NCBI GenBank assembly: GCA_025964935.1
Contig: JAOPXW010000202.1
Coordinates: 1-8,545 of the forward strand
Length of the DNA: 8,545 bases
Direction of reading: 5' to 3'
From: Friedmanniella sp.
Lineage (GTDB): Bacteria; Actinomycetota; Actinomycetes; Propionibacteriales; Propionibacteriaceae
The notes beneath the pieces are model-generated. The model made no database searches. It saw nothing but the letters and a program-made list of their open reading frames with translations, and was not told the origin of the DNA. Positions within the stretch are counted from its first letter, which is position 1. Each line of letters starts with the position of its first letter. A program made the position numbers and the translations under genes. Shown one piece after another: positions 1 to 5,971 of the stretch.

Positions 1-625
1 GGGTCCCCTGGTGGCGGCTGATCGAGGCGGCCACGGCCAGGGTCCGGCCCATGTTCATCGCGTTGCCGACGGCGTGCCCGATCACGGTGTGGGAGCGGTG
101 CACCGACCAGGTGAAGCCCTGGGCCGCCGCGGCCGCGAAGACCTCGTCCTCCTGGGCGTAGTAGAAGTTGGCCACCGGCAGCCGCGGCTCCTCCTCGTGG
201 AAGGGGGTGTCGGGCATGTCGCCCTCGCCGTACGCCTCGAACGGGCCGAGGTAGTGCTTGAGCCCGGTCATCAGGGCCACGTGGGCCAGCGGGGCGGCGC
301 GCAGGGCCGCGAGCAGGTTGCGGACCATCCCGCCGTTGACGGCGATGTTGTCGGTCTCGGTGTCCTGCCGCAGCCAGGCGGTGAAGTAGACGTGGGTCGG
401 CCGCTCGTCGGCGAGCACGGCGGCGAGGTCGTCGGGCGAGGTCAGGTCGGCGGCCAACCAGCGCAGCCCGTCCCGGGGCGAGCCCGGGCGGCGGGCCAGA
501 CCGGTCACGTCCCAGCCGGCGGCCAGCAGCTGGTCGACGATCGCGGCACCGGCGATGCCGGTCGCGCCGACGACCAGGGCCTCACGGCGTACGGGGGCGG
601 TCGGGTCCTGGGGGCGGTTGTCCAT
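1..625 (-). CDS. PRISE-type short-chain dehydrogenase (progesterone 5-beta-reductase / iridoid synthase-like), C-terminus cut by window edge
   Basis: Partial gene: ATG at 625-623 reads leftward through 208 codons to the window edge with no stop, so the C-terminal part (family about 350-390 aa) is missing. Seen: a Rossmann nucleotide motif G20-A-T-G23-I-A-G26; an LARRPG stretch (43-48) after the second strand, as in NADPH-preferring members; TGLKHYLGPFE (120-130); NFYYAQED (153-160); and GNAMNMG (186-192). These last three blocks are hallmarks of the PRISE family of extended SDRs, in which the catalytic Lys sits in the KHY block and the Tyr in the NFYY block instead of the usual YxxxK. Lys123 and Tyr155 are 32 residues apart, as I recall for Lys147/Tyr179 of Digitalis progesterone 5-beta-reductase. 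Family role: NADPH-dependent 1,4-reduction of enones, cytosolic. The substrate here is unknown. No SD precedes the ATG. The gene lies downstream of msrA on the same strand, behind a hairpin, so it is probably transcribed separately. Confidence 0.88.
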   Translation of the reverse strand, partial: MDNRPQDPTAPVRREALVVGATGIAGAAIVDQLLAAGWDVTGLARRPGSPRDGLRWLAADLTSPDDLAAVLADERPTHVYFTAWLRQDTETDNIAVNGGMVRNLLAALRAAPLAHVALMTGLKHYLGPFEAYGEGDMPDTPFHEEEPRLPVANFYYAQEDEVFAAAAAQGFTWSVHRSHTVIGHAVGNAMNMGRTLAVAASISRHQGT

Positions 626-639
626 ACCAGGACGAACAC

Positions 640-670
640 CGGGCCGCCCGGATCATTCCCGGACGGCCCG
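640..670 (-). terminator. Hairpin between msrA and the SDR gene, probable msrA terminator
   Basis: A 12-bp stem pairs 640-651 with 659-670 around a 7-nt loop (652-658). The only non-Watson-Crick pair (647/663) is a G-U wobble when transcribed from the minus strand and a C-A mismatch on the plus strand, which favours a minus-strand RNA. It starts 17 nt past the msrA stop. There is no run of U after it, which is common for actinobacterial terminators. It could instead be a leader structure of the SDR gene, whose ATG is 14 nt further on. Confidence 0.55.
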
Positions 671-687
671 ATCGCTGCTCCGCGACC

Positions 688-1320
688 TCAGTTGCAGGTG
701 ACCCCGGTGGCGTGCACCGGGCAGTAGCCGAACGGGTTCTTGTCCAGGTACTGCTGGTGGTAGTCCTCGGCGTAGAAGAACTCCGGCTCCGGCTTGATCT
801 CGGTGGTGATCCGGCCGAACCCGGCCCGGCTGAACTCGGTCTGGTAGCGGTCCCGGACCGCCTCCGCGGTGGCCAGCTGCTCGGGGGAGGTGGTGTAGAT
901 CGCCGAGCGGTACTGGGTGCCGACGTCGTTGCCCTGCCGCATGCCCTGGGTCGGGTTGTGGTTCTCGAAGAACACCTTCAGCAGGTCGTCGTACCTGACC
1001 TTGGCCGGGTCGTAGCTCACCTTGACGATCTCGGTGTGGCCGGTGCGCGCGCTGCACACCTCCTCGTACGTGGGGTTGGGGGTGTAGCCACCGGCGTAGC
1101 CCACCGCGGTGTTGGTGACCCCGGGTGTCTTCCAGAACAGCTTCTCGGCGCCCCAGAAGCAGCCGAGGGCGAAGTAGGCGACGTCGGAGCCCTCCGGCAC
1201 CTTCTGCACCGGGATCCCGAAGACGTCGTGGAACGTCGGGTTGACCAGCACCGAGGAGCCGCGGCCGCGGAGGGCCTGCTCCGGCTCGACGAGGGTCGAC
1301 TTCATCCGTGAGAACAACAT
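688..1320 (-). CDS. msrA: Peptide methionine-S-sulfoxide reductase MsrA
   Basis: Cytosolic repair enzyme that reduces the S-epimer of methionine sulfoxide, free or in proteins, using thioredoxin. The 210-aa length fits the longer actinobacterial/E. coli-type MsrA. Seen: the catalytic GCFWGAEK motif with Cys54; conserved YAGG (75-78) and EEVCSARTGHTE (87-96 region); and a C-terminal pair Cys200 (GYCPVH) and Cys209 (TCN) matching the resolving cysteines of the three-Cys relay (E. coli Cys51/198/206). The N-terminal segment MLFSRMKSTLVEPEQAL is the lead-in of long actinobacterial MsrA proteins and supports the ATG at 1320. A modest SD-like AGAAAGG ends 12 nt upstream, which is rather far. An internal Met6 is the alternative start. 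The gene is divergent from metB across 95 bp, so the two may share regulation. No MsrB is visible in the window. Confidence 0.96.
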   Translation of the reverse strand: MLFSRMKSTLVEPEQALRGRGSSVLVNPTFHDVFGIPVQKVPEGSDVAYFALGCFWGAEKLFWKTPGVTNTAVGYAGGYTPNPTYEEVCSARTGHTEIVKVSYDPAKVRYDDLLKVFFENHNPTQGMRQGNDVGTQYRSAIYTTSPEQLATAEAVRDRYQTEFSRAGFGRITTEIKPEPEFFYAEDYHQQYLDKNPFGYCPVHATGVTCN

Positions 1321-1415
1321 GTAGCCAGTCTGCCTTTCTGTTCGGCCGTACGAAACGGCTCGTAGCAGGCCAACGCCGTGCCGGAGGCGGTTGTTCCGTG
1401 GCCTACGCTGCCCAG
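1321..1415. promoter_or_regulatory. Divergent msrA/metB promoter region
   Basis: All 95 bp separate two divergent genes, so both promoters must lie here or inside the genes. For metB, TACGCT (1404-1409) fits the actinobacterial -10 pattern TANNNT. For msrA, the minus-strand TTGGCC followed 17 nt later by TACGGC is a weak -35/-10 candidate. A short inverted repeat GCCGT-N5-ACGGC (1345-1359) lies roughly in the middle. The space is too short for a typical SAM or other large methionine riboswitch, and none was recognised. Confidence 0.5.
1404..1409 (+). promoter_or_regulatory. Putative -10 hexamer (TACGCT) giving a leaderless metB mRNA
   Basis: TACGCT matches TANNNT and ends exactly 6 nt before the metB ATG, so transcription would start at or next to the A of the ATG. 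No SD lies within 20 nt of the start. The nearest GGAGG (1383-1387) is about 28 nt away and cannot serve. No good -35 is seen at 17-19 bp. Confidence 0.4.
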
Positions 1416-2567
1416 ATGAGCAACACCTCCGGCTTCTCCACCCGCGCCATCCACGCCGGTCAGGCCCCCGACCCGACCACCGGCGCCGTGGTGCCCCCCA
1501 TCTACGCCACCTCCACCTACGCCCAGGACGGCGTCGGCGGGCTGCGCGCCGGCTACGAGTACTCCCGGTCGGCCAACCCCACCCGGACCGCGCTGGAGGA
1601 GTGCCTGGCCTCGCTGGAGGGTGCCCGGCACGGCTTCGCGTTCGCCAGCGGGCTGGCCGGCGAGGACACCCTGCTGCGGACCGTCGCCGCCCCCGGCAGC
1701 CGGTTCGTCATCCCCAACGACGCGTACGGCGGCACCTACCGCCAGTTCGCCCGCGTGCACGCCCGGTGGGGCGTGCAGGCGCAGCCGGTGGCCCTGACCG
1801 ACCTGGACGCCGTCCGGGCGGCGGTCCAGGAGCAGCCGACCACGGCGGTCTGGGTCGAGACCCCCACCAACCCCCTGCTCGGCGTGGCCGACATCGCCGC
1901 GATCGCGGAGATCGCGCGGGCCGCGGGCGCCCTGGTCATCGTGGACAACACCTTCGCGACGCCCTACCTGCAGCAGCCGCTGGCCCTGGGGGCCGACGTC
2001 GTCGTGCACTCGACCACCAAGTACTGCGGCGGGCACTCCGACGTGGTCGGCGGCGGGCTGGTCACCTCCCGCGACGACCTGGCCGAGGAGCTGCGGTTCC
2101 ACCAGAACGCCATCGGCGGGGTGGCCGGGCCCTTCGACGCTTGGCTGGTGCTGCGCGGCCTGCGCACCCTGGCGGTCCGGATGGAGCGCCACTGCGATAA
2201 CGCCGAGCTCGTGGCCGCGTTCCTGGCCGCCCATCCCCGGGTCACCGAGGTCATCTACCCCGGGCTGGAATCGCACCCCGGTCATGAGCTGGCGAGCCGC
2301 CAGATGCGTCGCTTCGGCGGGATGGTCAGCTTCCGGGTCACCGGCGGCGAGGCCGCGGCCCTGGAGGTCTGCGGGCGCACCCGGGTCATCACCCTGGGCG
2401 AGTCGCTGGGCGGAGTGGAGTCGTTGATCGAGCACCCCGGCAAGATGACGCACGCCTCGGTGGCGGGCACCCAGCTCGAGGTGCCGGCCGACCTGGTGCG
2501 GCTCAGTGTCGGCATCGAGGACGCCGAGGACCTGCTGGCCGACCTCGACCAGGCCCTGGCCGGCTGA
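1416..2567 (+). CDS. metB: Cystathionine gamma-synthase (MetB-type Cys/Met metabolism PLP enzyme)
   Basis: 383 aa, the usual length of the fold-type I Cys/Met PLP-dependent family. It likely condenses an activated homoserine (O-succinyl- or O-acetyl-homoserine) with cysteine to give cystathionine, in the cytosolic methionine branch. Seen: the TRAIHAG start (9-15); [11 protein letters not shown] (47-57) with the phosphate-binding Tyr/Arg; SGLAGED near the PLP ring; VDNTF with Asp177 for the pyridine nitrogen; STTKY with the Schiff-base Lys202; [10 protein letters not shown]; and [12 protein letters not shown] (330-341). The text reads very close to mycobacterial MetB. Start: the ATG at 1416 puts the conserved N-terminus at residue 1; the frame is open upstream to 1308, but that part overlaps msrA and has no family similarity. 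Cys204 directly after TKY is a residue I do not expect there in most homologues. Cystathionine gamma-lyase activity cannot be excluded from sequence. The gene ends 3 bp from the convergent ung stop. Confidence 0.93.
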   Translation: MSNTSGFSTRAIHAGQAPDPTTGAVVPPIYATSTYAQDGVGGLRAGYEYSRSANPTRTALEECLASLEGARHGFAFASGLAGEDTLLRTVAAPGSRFVIPNDAYGGTYRQFARVHARWGVQAQPVALTDLDAVRAAVQEQPTTAVWVETPTNPLLGVADIAAIAEIARAAGALVIVDNTFATPYLQQPLALGADVVVHSTTKYCGGHSDVVGGGLVTSRDDLAEELRFHQNAIGGVAGPFDAWLVLRGLRTLAVRMERHCDNAELVAAFLAAHPRVTEVIYPGLESHPGHELASRQMRRFGGMVSFRVTGGEAAALEVCGRTRVITLGESLGGVESLIEHPGKMTHASVAGTQLEVPADLVRLSVGIEDAEDLLADLDQALAG

Positions 2568-2570
2568 GGG

Positions 2571-3245
2571 CTACAGCGCGGCCCAGTCCACGGGCCGGCC
2601 GCCCGCCTCGACCAGCAGCGCGTTGGCCCGGCTGAAGGGCCGGGACCCGAAGAACCCGGACCGTGCCGACAGCGGCGAGGGGTGCGCGCTGGCCACGTAC
2701 GGCACCGGTCCGAGCATCGGCACCAGCGACTGGGCGTCCCGGCCCCACAGGACCGCGACCAGCGGTCCACCCCGCTCGACCAGGGCCTCGATCGCCCGCT
2801 GCGTCACCGTCTCCCAGCCCTGGCCGCGGTGCGAGCCCGAGGCGCCCGGCCGTACGGTCAGGACGCGGTTCAGCAGCAGCACACCCTGGTCGAACCACCC
2901 GGTCAGGTCGCCGTGCTGGGGCGCGGCGACGCCGAGGTCGTCGTGCAGCTCGCGATAGATGTTCTGCAGCGACCGCGGGACCGGCCGCACGTCGGGGGCG
3001 ACGGAGAAGGAGAGCCCGACCGGGTGGCCCGGGGTGGGGTACGGGTCCTGTCCCACGACCAGGACCCGGACGTCGGCCAGCGGCCGGGAGAAGGCGCGCA
3101 GCACCTGCGGCCCGGCGGGCAGGTAGCCGCGGCCCTCCGCCAGCTCGGCGCGCAGGAAGGCCCCCATCTCGGTGACCGTGTCGGCCACCGGGGCCAGGGC
3201 CGCGGCCCAGTCCGGGCTCATCAGGTCACTCAGCGCTGCGGGCAA
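2571..3245 (-). CDS. ung: Uracil-DNA glycosylase, family 1 (UNG)
   Basis: Removes uracil from DNA, the first step of base excision repair; this matters in a G+C-rich genome because cytosine deamination creates G:U pairs. Numbering from the GTG at 3251: [11 protein letters not shown] (65-75) carries the catalytic Asp69, with Pro replacing the His of the classic GQDPYH, as in actinobacterial UNGs. The [12 protein letters not shown] block (125-136) and the minor-groove loop HPSPLSA (190-196) with His190 and Leu194 follow, then GFFGSRPFS. Length is about 224-226 aa, normal for the family. Start: minus-strand AAGGAGG (3258-3252) abuts the GTG at 3251 with no spacing but lies 6 nt before a TTG at 3245, which I therefore prefer; GTG at 3251 and ATG at 3221 are alternatives, the ATG losing part of a conserved N-terminus. 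The start lies inside the end of the upstream MFS gene, suggesting translational coupling. Confidence 0.95.
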   Translation of the reverse strand: MPAALSDLMSPDWAAALAPVADTVTEMGAFLRAELAEGRGYLPAGPQVLRAFSRPLADVRVLVVGQDPYPTPGHPVGLSFSVAPDVRPVPRSLQNIYRELHDDLGVAAPQHGDLTGWFDQGVLLLNRVLTVRPGASGSHRGQGWETVTQRAIEALVERGGPLVAVLWGRDAQSLVPMLGPVPYVASAHPSPLSARSGFFGSRPFSRANALLVEAGGRPVDWAAL

Positions 3246-4464
3246 GGACACCCTCCTTGGTCGGGTCGGGCGCGGGCCGGCGGGGCATCCGGACGCCGAG
3301 CCCGGCTGCGCCCAGCATCAGGGCCGCCCCGACCCCGAACGCCACCGGGTAGGACAGCTGGTCGGCGAGCAGGCCGGCCACCAGCGGACCGATGATGGCA
3401 CCGACGTCGGAGCACATGGAGAAGACCGCGACCGCGGATCCGCCGCGGCCCCCGGCCGCGTCGCCCACCGTCGCCGCCGGGGCGGTGCCGAGGAAGGCCG
3501 CGGCCACGCCGTACAGGGCCAGGGCACCGACCAGGAACCAGATGTTCGGCGAGAAGGCGACGGCCATGATCGAGACGGCGGCCAGCGTGCAGCCGCCGAT
3601 CAGGGCCGGCCGGCGGCCGACGGTGTCGACGAAGCGCCCGGCCGGGCCGACGGCCAGGGTCTGGGCCACGGCCGCACCGGCGAAGGCGGTGCCGGTCCAC
3701 GACGGGGGGCGGTTCAGGACCTCGACGATCAGCAGCGGGACGAGGGAGGAGCGGACCCCGAACGAGGTCCAGCCCTGGGCGAAGTTGGTGAAGCAGGCCG
3801 CCTGGTAGCGGACGTCGCGCAGCACCTCCCGGAACGGCACCACCGGCTGGTCCGCGGGTTCGGTGGCCCGTTCGCTCCGCACCCGGAGCAGGACCAGCCC
3901 GACGGTGCCGGCCACGGCCAGGGTGGCGGCGTAGAAGAAGAACGGGGCGGTCAGCGAGATGGCCGACAGCACGCCCCCGATGGCGGGCCCGGTCATGCCG
4001 CCGAGCAGGAAGCCGCCCTGGAAGAAGCCGGCCGCCCGGCCGCGGACCGACGCGTCGACCGAGGTCAGCAGCAGCGTGGTGGCCGACACGGTGAACATGG
4101 CCGACCCGATACCGCCGATCCCGCGCAGGGTGAGCAGCTGGACGTAGGAGTGGGCCAGGCCGGCCAGGCCGCTGGAGATGGCCACGATGAAGATGCCGAC
4201 CGCCATCACCAGGCGCTCGGAGAACCGGGTGATGAGCCGCCCGCAGAACGGGCTGGACACCAGCCGCATCAGGGCGAAGGCCGAGATGACCGCGCCGACC
4301 TCGAGCTTGCCGACCCCGAAGGAGCGGGCGAAGACCGGCAGCACCGGCACCAGGACGCCGAACCCGACCGCCACGCAGAACGCGATCAGGCCCAGCACGT
4401 AGACCTCGCGGGGCAGGGTGCGGCGGGCCCGCAGAGCGTCGCGGACCGAGAGCAGCCTGTTCAC
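3226..4464 (-). CDS. MFS transporter, DHA1-type (12 transmembrane helices), probable drug/H+ antiporter
   Basis: 412-aa inner-membrane protein with alternating hydrophobic segments consistent with 12 helices in two halves. Seen: [11 protein letters not shown] (75-85), a degenerate loop 2-3 motif [12 protein letters not shown] (114-124) in helix 4; [14 protein letters not shown] (151-164), the motif C of helix 5 typical of proton-driven antiporters; a charged central loop at about 194-215; and a second motif A copy [10 protein letters not shown] (276-285) in the C-half. Family role: proton-coupled export of small molecules; the substrate cannot be inferred. Start is a GTG at 4464 with no clear SD. 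A minus-strand CAGAAT (4476-4471) ends exactly 6 nt before it, suggesting a leaderless message. The nearby ATG at 4472 is out of frame and stops after three codons. The 3' end overlaps the start of ung, implying a two-gene operon that may be a mere positional arrangement. Confidence 0.9.
   Translation of the reverse strand: MNRLLSVRDALRARRTLPREVYVLGLIAFCVAVGFGVLVPVLPVFARSFGVGKLEVGAVISAFALMRLVSSPFCGRLITRFSERLVMAVGIFIVAISSGLAGLAHSYVQLLTLRGIGGIGSAMFTVSATTLLLTSVDASVRGRAAGFFQGGFLLGGMTGPAIGGVLSAISLTAPFFFYAATLAVAGTVGLVLLRVRSERATEPADQPVVPFREVLRDVRYQAACFTNFAQGWTSFGVRSSLVPLLIVEVLNRPPSWTGTAFAGAAVAQTLAVGPAGRFVDTVGRRPALIGGCTLAAVSIMAVAFSPNIWFLVGALALYGVAAAFLGTAPAATVGDAAGGRGGSAVAVFSMCSDVGAIIGPLVAGLLADQLSYPVAFGVGAALMLGAAGLGVRMPRRPAPDPTKEGVLARSAE
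3243..3259 (-). promoter_or_regulatory. ung ribosome binding site inside a small hairpin that includes the likely TTG start
   Basis: A perfect 6-bp stem pairs 3243-3248 with 3254-3259 around a 5-nt loop. In the minus-strand RNA one arm holds most of the SD AAGGAGG and the other ends with the TTG start codon. The element lies within the last codons of the upstream MFS gene (stop at 3228-3226), so ribosomes finishing that gene would open it. The structure is seen directly; regulation is inferred. Confidence 0.35.
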
Positions 4465-4606
4465 CGCGCCATTCTGCCGTCCGGGGACAACCGGGCGTCA
4501 CGGGTTCCACGGATCCGGTGGCGTCGTTCCGCCCTCGTCGGGGTGGGCCGGGCGGGACGACCGGTCGGCTAACGTTGGCGCGTTACGGTCCCACCAAGGA
4601 GGAGCC
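4465..4606. promoter_or_regulatory. Divergent promoter region between the DHA1 MFS gene and the AI-2E gene
   Basis: This 142-bp spacer carries candidate promoters for both genes. On the plus strand TAACGT (4570-4575) fits a TANNNT -10 and would give a leader of roughly 25 nt; it starts a small inverted repeat TAACG-N6-CGTTA (4570-4585). On the minus strand CAGAAT (4476-4471) is a weaker -10 just before the MFS GTG, with GTGACG about 19 nt upstream as a poor -35. No larger operator or riboswitch was recognised. Confidence 0.4.
4596..4602 (+). promoter_or_regulatory. Strong ribosome binding site of the AI-2E gene
   Basis: AAGGAGG ends 4 nt before the ATG at 4607. It fixes the start at this codon, although the frame is open upstream to 4418 in sequence that overlaps the divergent MFS gene. 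Confidence 0.85.
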
Positions 4607-5902
4607 ATGGGCGTCGGCAGCACCATCTGGACGCGGGTCAACGCCCTTCGTCACCGACCCGGGCGTCCGGCTCTGACCAGCGGTACCGCCGCGGCCGGCT
4701 CGGCCCCGGCCAGCGCCGCCCCGGAGGCGCCGCTGTTGCCGCGTACGGCGGTGCCCGGAGCCGAGCCGCCGGTGGCCGAGGTCGCCGTCGTCCCCCTGAC
4801 CGGGCTCGACGTGCCGGTGCCGCGCGGCCTGCAGGTCGCCGCGTCCTGGGCCTGGCGGGTCATCCTGCTCGCCGTCCTGCTCTACGGGCTGACCCGCCTC
4901 TTCGGCTTCCTGTCCGAGGTGATGATCCCGCTGGCGGTGGCCGTGCTGCTGGCCGCGATGCTGTCCCCGGTCTCCAACCGCCTGCACAGCTGGGGCCTGC
5001 CGCGGGCCGCGTCGACCGCGATCACCCTGTTCGGCGGGCTGGCCCTGATCGCCGGAGCCCTGACCCTGATCATCACCCAGATCGTCTCCCAGTCGGAGGT
5101 GCTGTCGGCCAACGTGGGCACCGGCTTCACCAAGCTGGTCGACTACCTGCAGAACGGGCCGCTGCACCTGGGGGCGCAGTACTTCGACACCGCCTCCTGG
5201 GTGACCCGGGCGCAGACCTTCCTGAAGGACAGCACCAGCCAGCTCGGGACGTACGCCGCCGAGTTCGGCGCCCAGGTCGGGCACTTCGTGGCCGGGTTCT
5301 TCATCACCCTGTTCGCGCTGTTCTACTTCCTCTACGACGGCCGCGGCATCTTCACCTTCCTGCTCAAGTTCTTCCCCGAGCAGTCCCGGGGCAAGGTCGA
5401 CCGCGCGGCCGGCCTCGGCTGGCGCTCGCTCTCGGCGTACGTCCGGGCCACGATCCTGGTCGCGCTCTCCGACGCCGTCGGGGTGCTGATCGCGGCGCTC
5501 ATCCTGGGCGTGCCGGTGGCCCCGGCGCTGGCGGCGCTGGTCTTCATCGGCGCCTTCGTGCCGCTGGTCGGGGCGTTCGTCTCCGGCTTCGTGGCCGTCA
5601 TCGTCGCGCTGGTCGCCCTGGGGGTCTTCAAGGCCCTGTTGATGTTCGCCGCCATCATCCTGGTGATGCAGATCGAGGGTCACCTGCTGCAGCCGCTGCT
5701 GCTCGGTCGGGCCGTCAAGCTGCACCCGCTGGCGGTGCTGCTGGCCATCGCGATCGGCATCATCGCGGGCGGCATCGTCGGGGCCCTGCTGGCGGTCCCG
5801 CTGCTCGCCTTCACCAAGTCCTACATCCAGTACCTGGCCGGCGCCTCCGAGCCGGCGGCGGTCCGCCCGATCCGCTGGCCCGTGCCACGCCGCTCGTCCT
5901 GA
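4607..5902 (+). CDS. AI-2E / PerM family membrane transporter (UPF0118)
   Basis: 431-aa polytopic inner-membrane protein of the AI-2E family (E. coli TqsA/PerM relatives; linked variously to autoinducer-2 export or ion/proton antiport). Seen: an Ala/Pro-rich hydrophilic N-terminal tail of about 78 residues without similarity I recognise; hydrophobic segments at about 82-120, 136-160, 225-245, 282-300, 305-337, 339-357 and 374-405; and an amphipathic extracytoplasmic stretch at about 161-224. The family signature is in the C-half: FVPLVGAFVSG (317-327), then QIEGHLLQPLLLGRAVKLHP (355-374), then a Gly-rich helix ending in GALLAVPLLAF. Start is set by a strong SD. The gene is divergent from the DHA1 transporter and ends at a long terminator. 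Substrate unknown; the name does not imply quorum sensing, and no luxS-like gene is in view. Confidence 0.9.
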   Translation: MGVGSTIWTRVNALRHRPGRPALTSGTAAAGSAPASAAPEAPLLPRTAVPGAEPPVAEVAVVPLTGLDVPVPRGLQVAASWAWRVILLAVLLYGLTRLFGFLSEVMIPLAVAVLLAAMLSPVSNRLHSWGLPRAASTAITLFGGLALIAGALTLIITQIVSQSEVLSANVGTGFTKLVDYLQNGPLHLGAQYFDTASWVTRAQTFLKDSTSQLGTYAAEFGAQVGHFVAGFFITLFALFYFLYDGRGIFTFLLKFFPEQSRGKVDRAAGLGWRSLSAYVRATILVALSDAVGVLIAALILGVPVAPALAALVFIGAFVPLVGAFVSGFVAVIVALVALGVFKALLMFAAIILVMQIEGHLLQPLLLGRAVKLHPLAVLLAIAIGIIAGGIVGALLAVPLLAFTKSYIQYLAGASEPAAVRPIRWPVPRRSS

Positions 5903-5912
5903 GCCGGACAGC

Positions 5913-5949
5913 ACAGCGCCCCCCGACCGTCACGGTCGGGGGGCGCTGT
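5913..5949. terminator. Bidirectional intrinsic terminator between the AI-2E gene and the L,D-transpeptidase
   Basis: Arms 5913-5930 and 5932-5949 are perfect reverse complements, folding as a 17-bp G+C-rich stem with a 3-nt loop (tca). It lies 10 nt past the AI-2E stop and 22 nt past the stop of the convergent L,D-transpeptidase. There is no marked U-tract on either side, so it is of the I-shaped type common in actinobacteria. Its symmetry and the convergent layout suggest it serves both genes. Confidence 0.88.
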
Positions 5950-5971
5950 CGTTGGTCGGGGGAGCCACCGG

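Noticed and set aside
11..727. Plus-strand open frame opposite the SDR gene and the end of msrA
   Set aside because: It spans two real minus-strand genes and their spacer and shows only shadow composition. The minus-strand PRISE motifs are decisive.
1308..1415. Extension of MetB to an upstream ATG at 1308
   Set aside because: The extra 36 residues overlap the msrA start and have no MetB similarity, while the ATG at 1416 begins the conserved N-terminus.
1321..1415. SAM or other methionine riboswitch before metB
   Set aside because: The spacer is too short and lacks recognisable riboswitch cores; the -10-like hexamer leaves no leader.
1302..2453. Minus-strand open frame of 383 codons opposite metB
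   Set aside because: No domain features, biased composition, and full overlap with an unmistakable MetB on the plus strand.
3172..4572. Long plus-strand open frame (466 codons) opposite the DHA1 MFS gene
   Set aside because: It is rich in Gly, Arg, Asp, Gln and His, with no hydrophobic core or family motif. It is the antisense shadow of a G+C-rich coding region, whereas the minus strand has clear MFS motifs.
4583..5914. Long minus-strand open frame (443 codons) opposite the AI-2E gene
   Set aside because: Composition is almost entirely Gly, Gln, Asp, Arg and His. The plus strand has a strong SD and family signatures, so this is a shadow.
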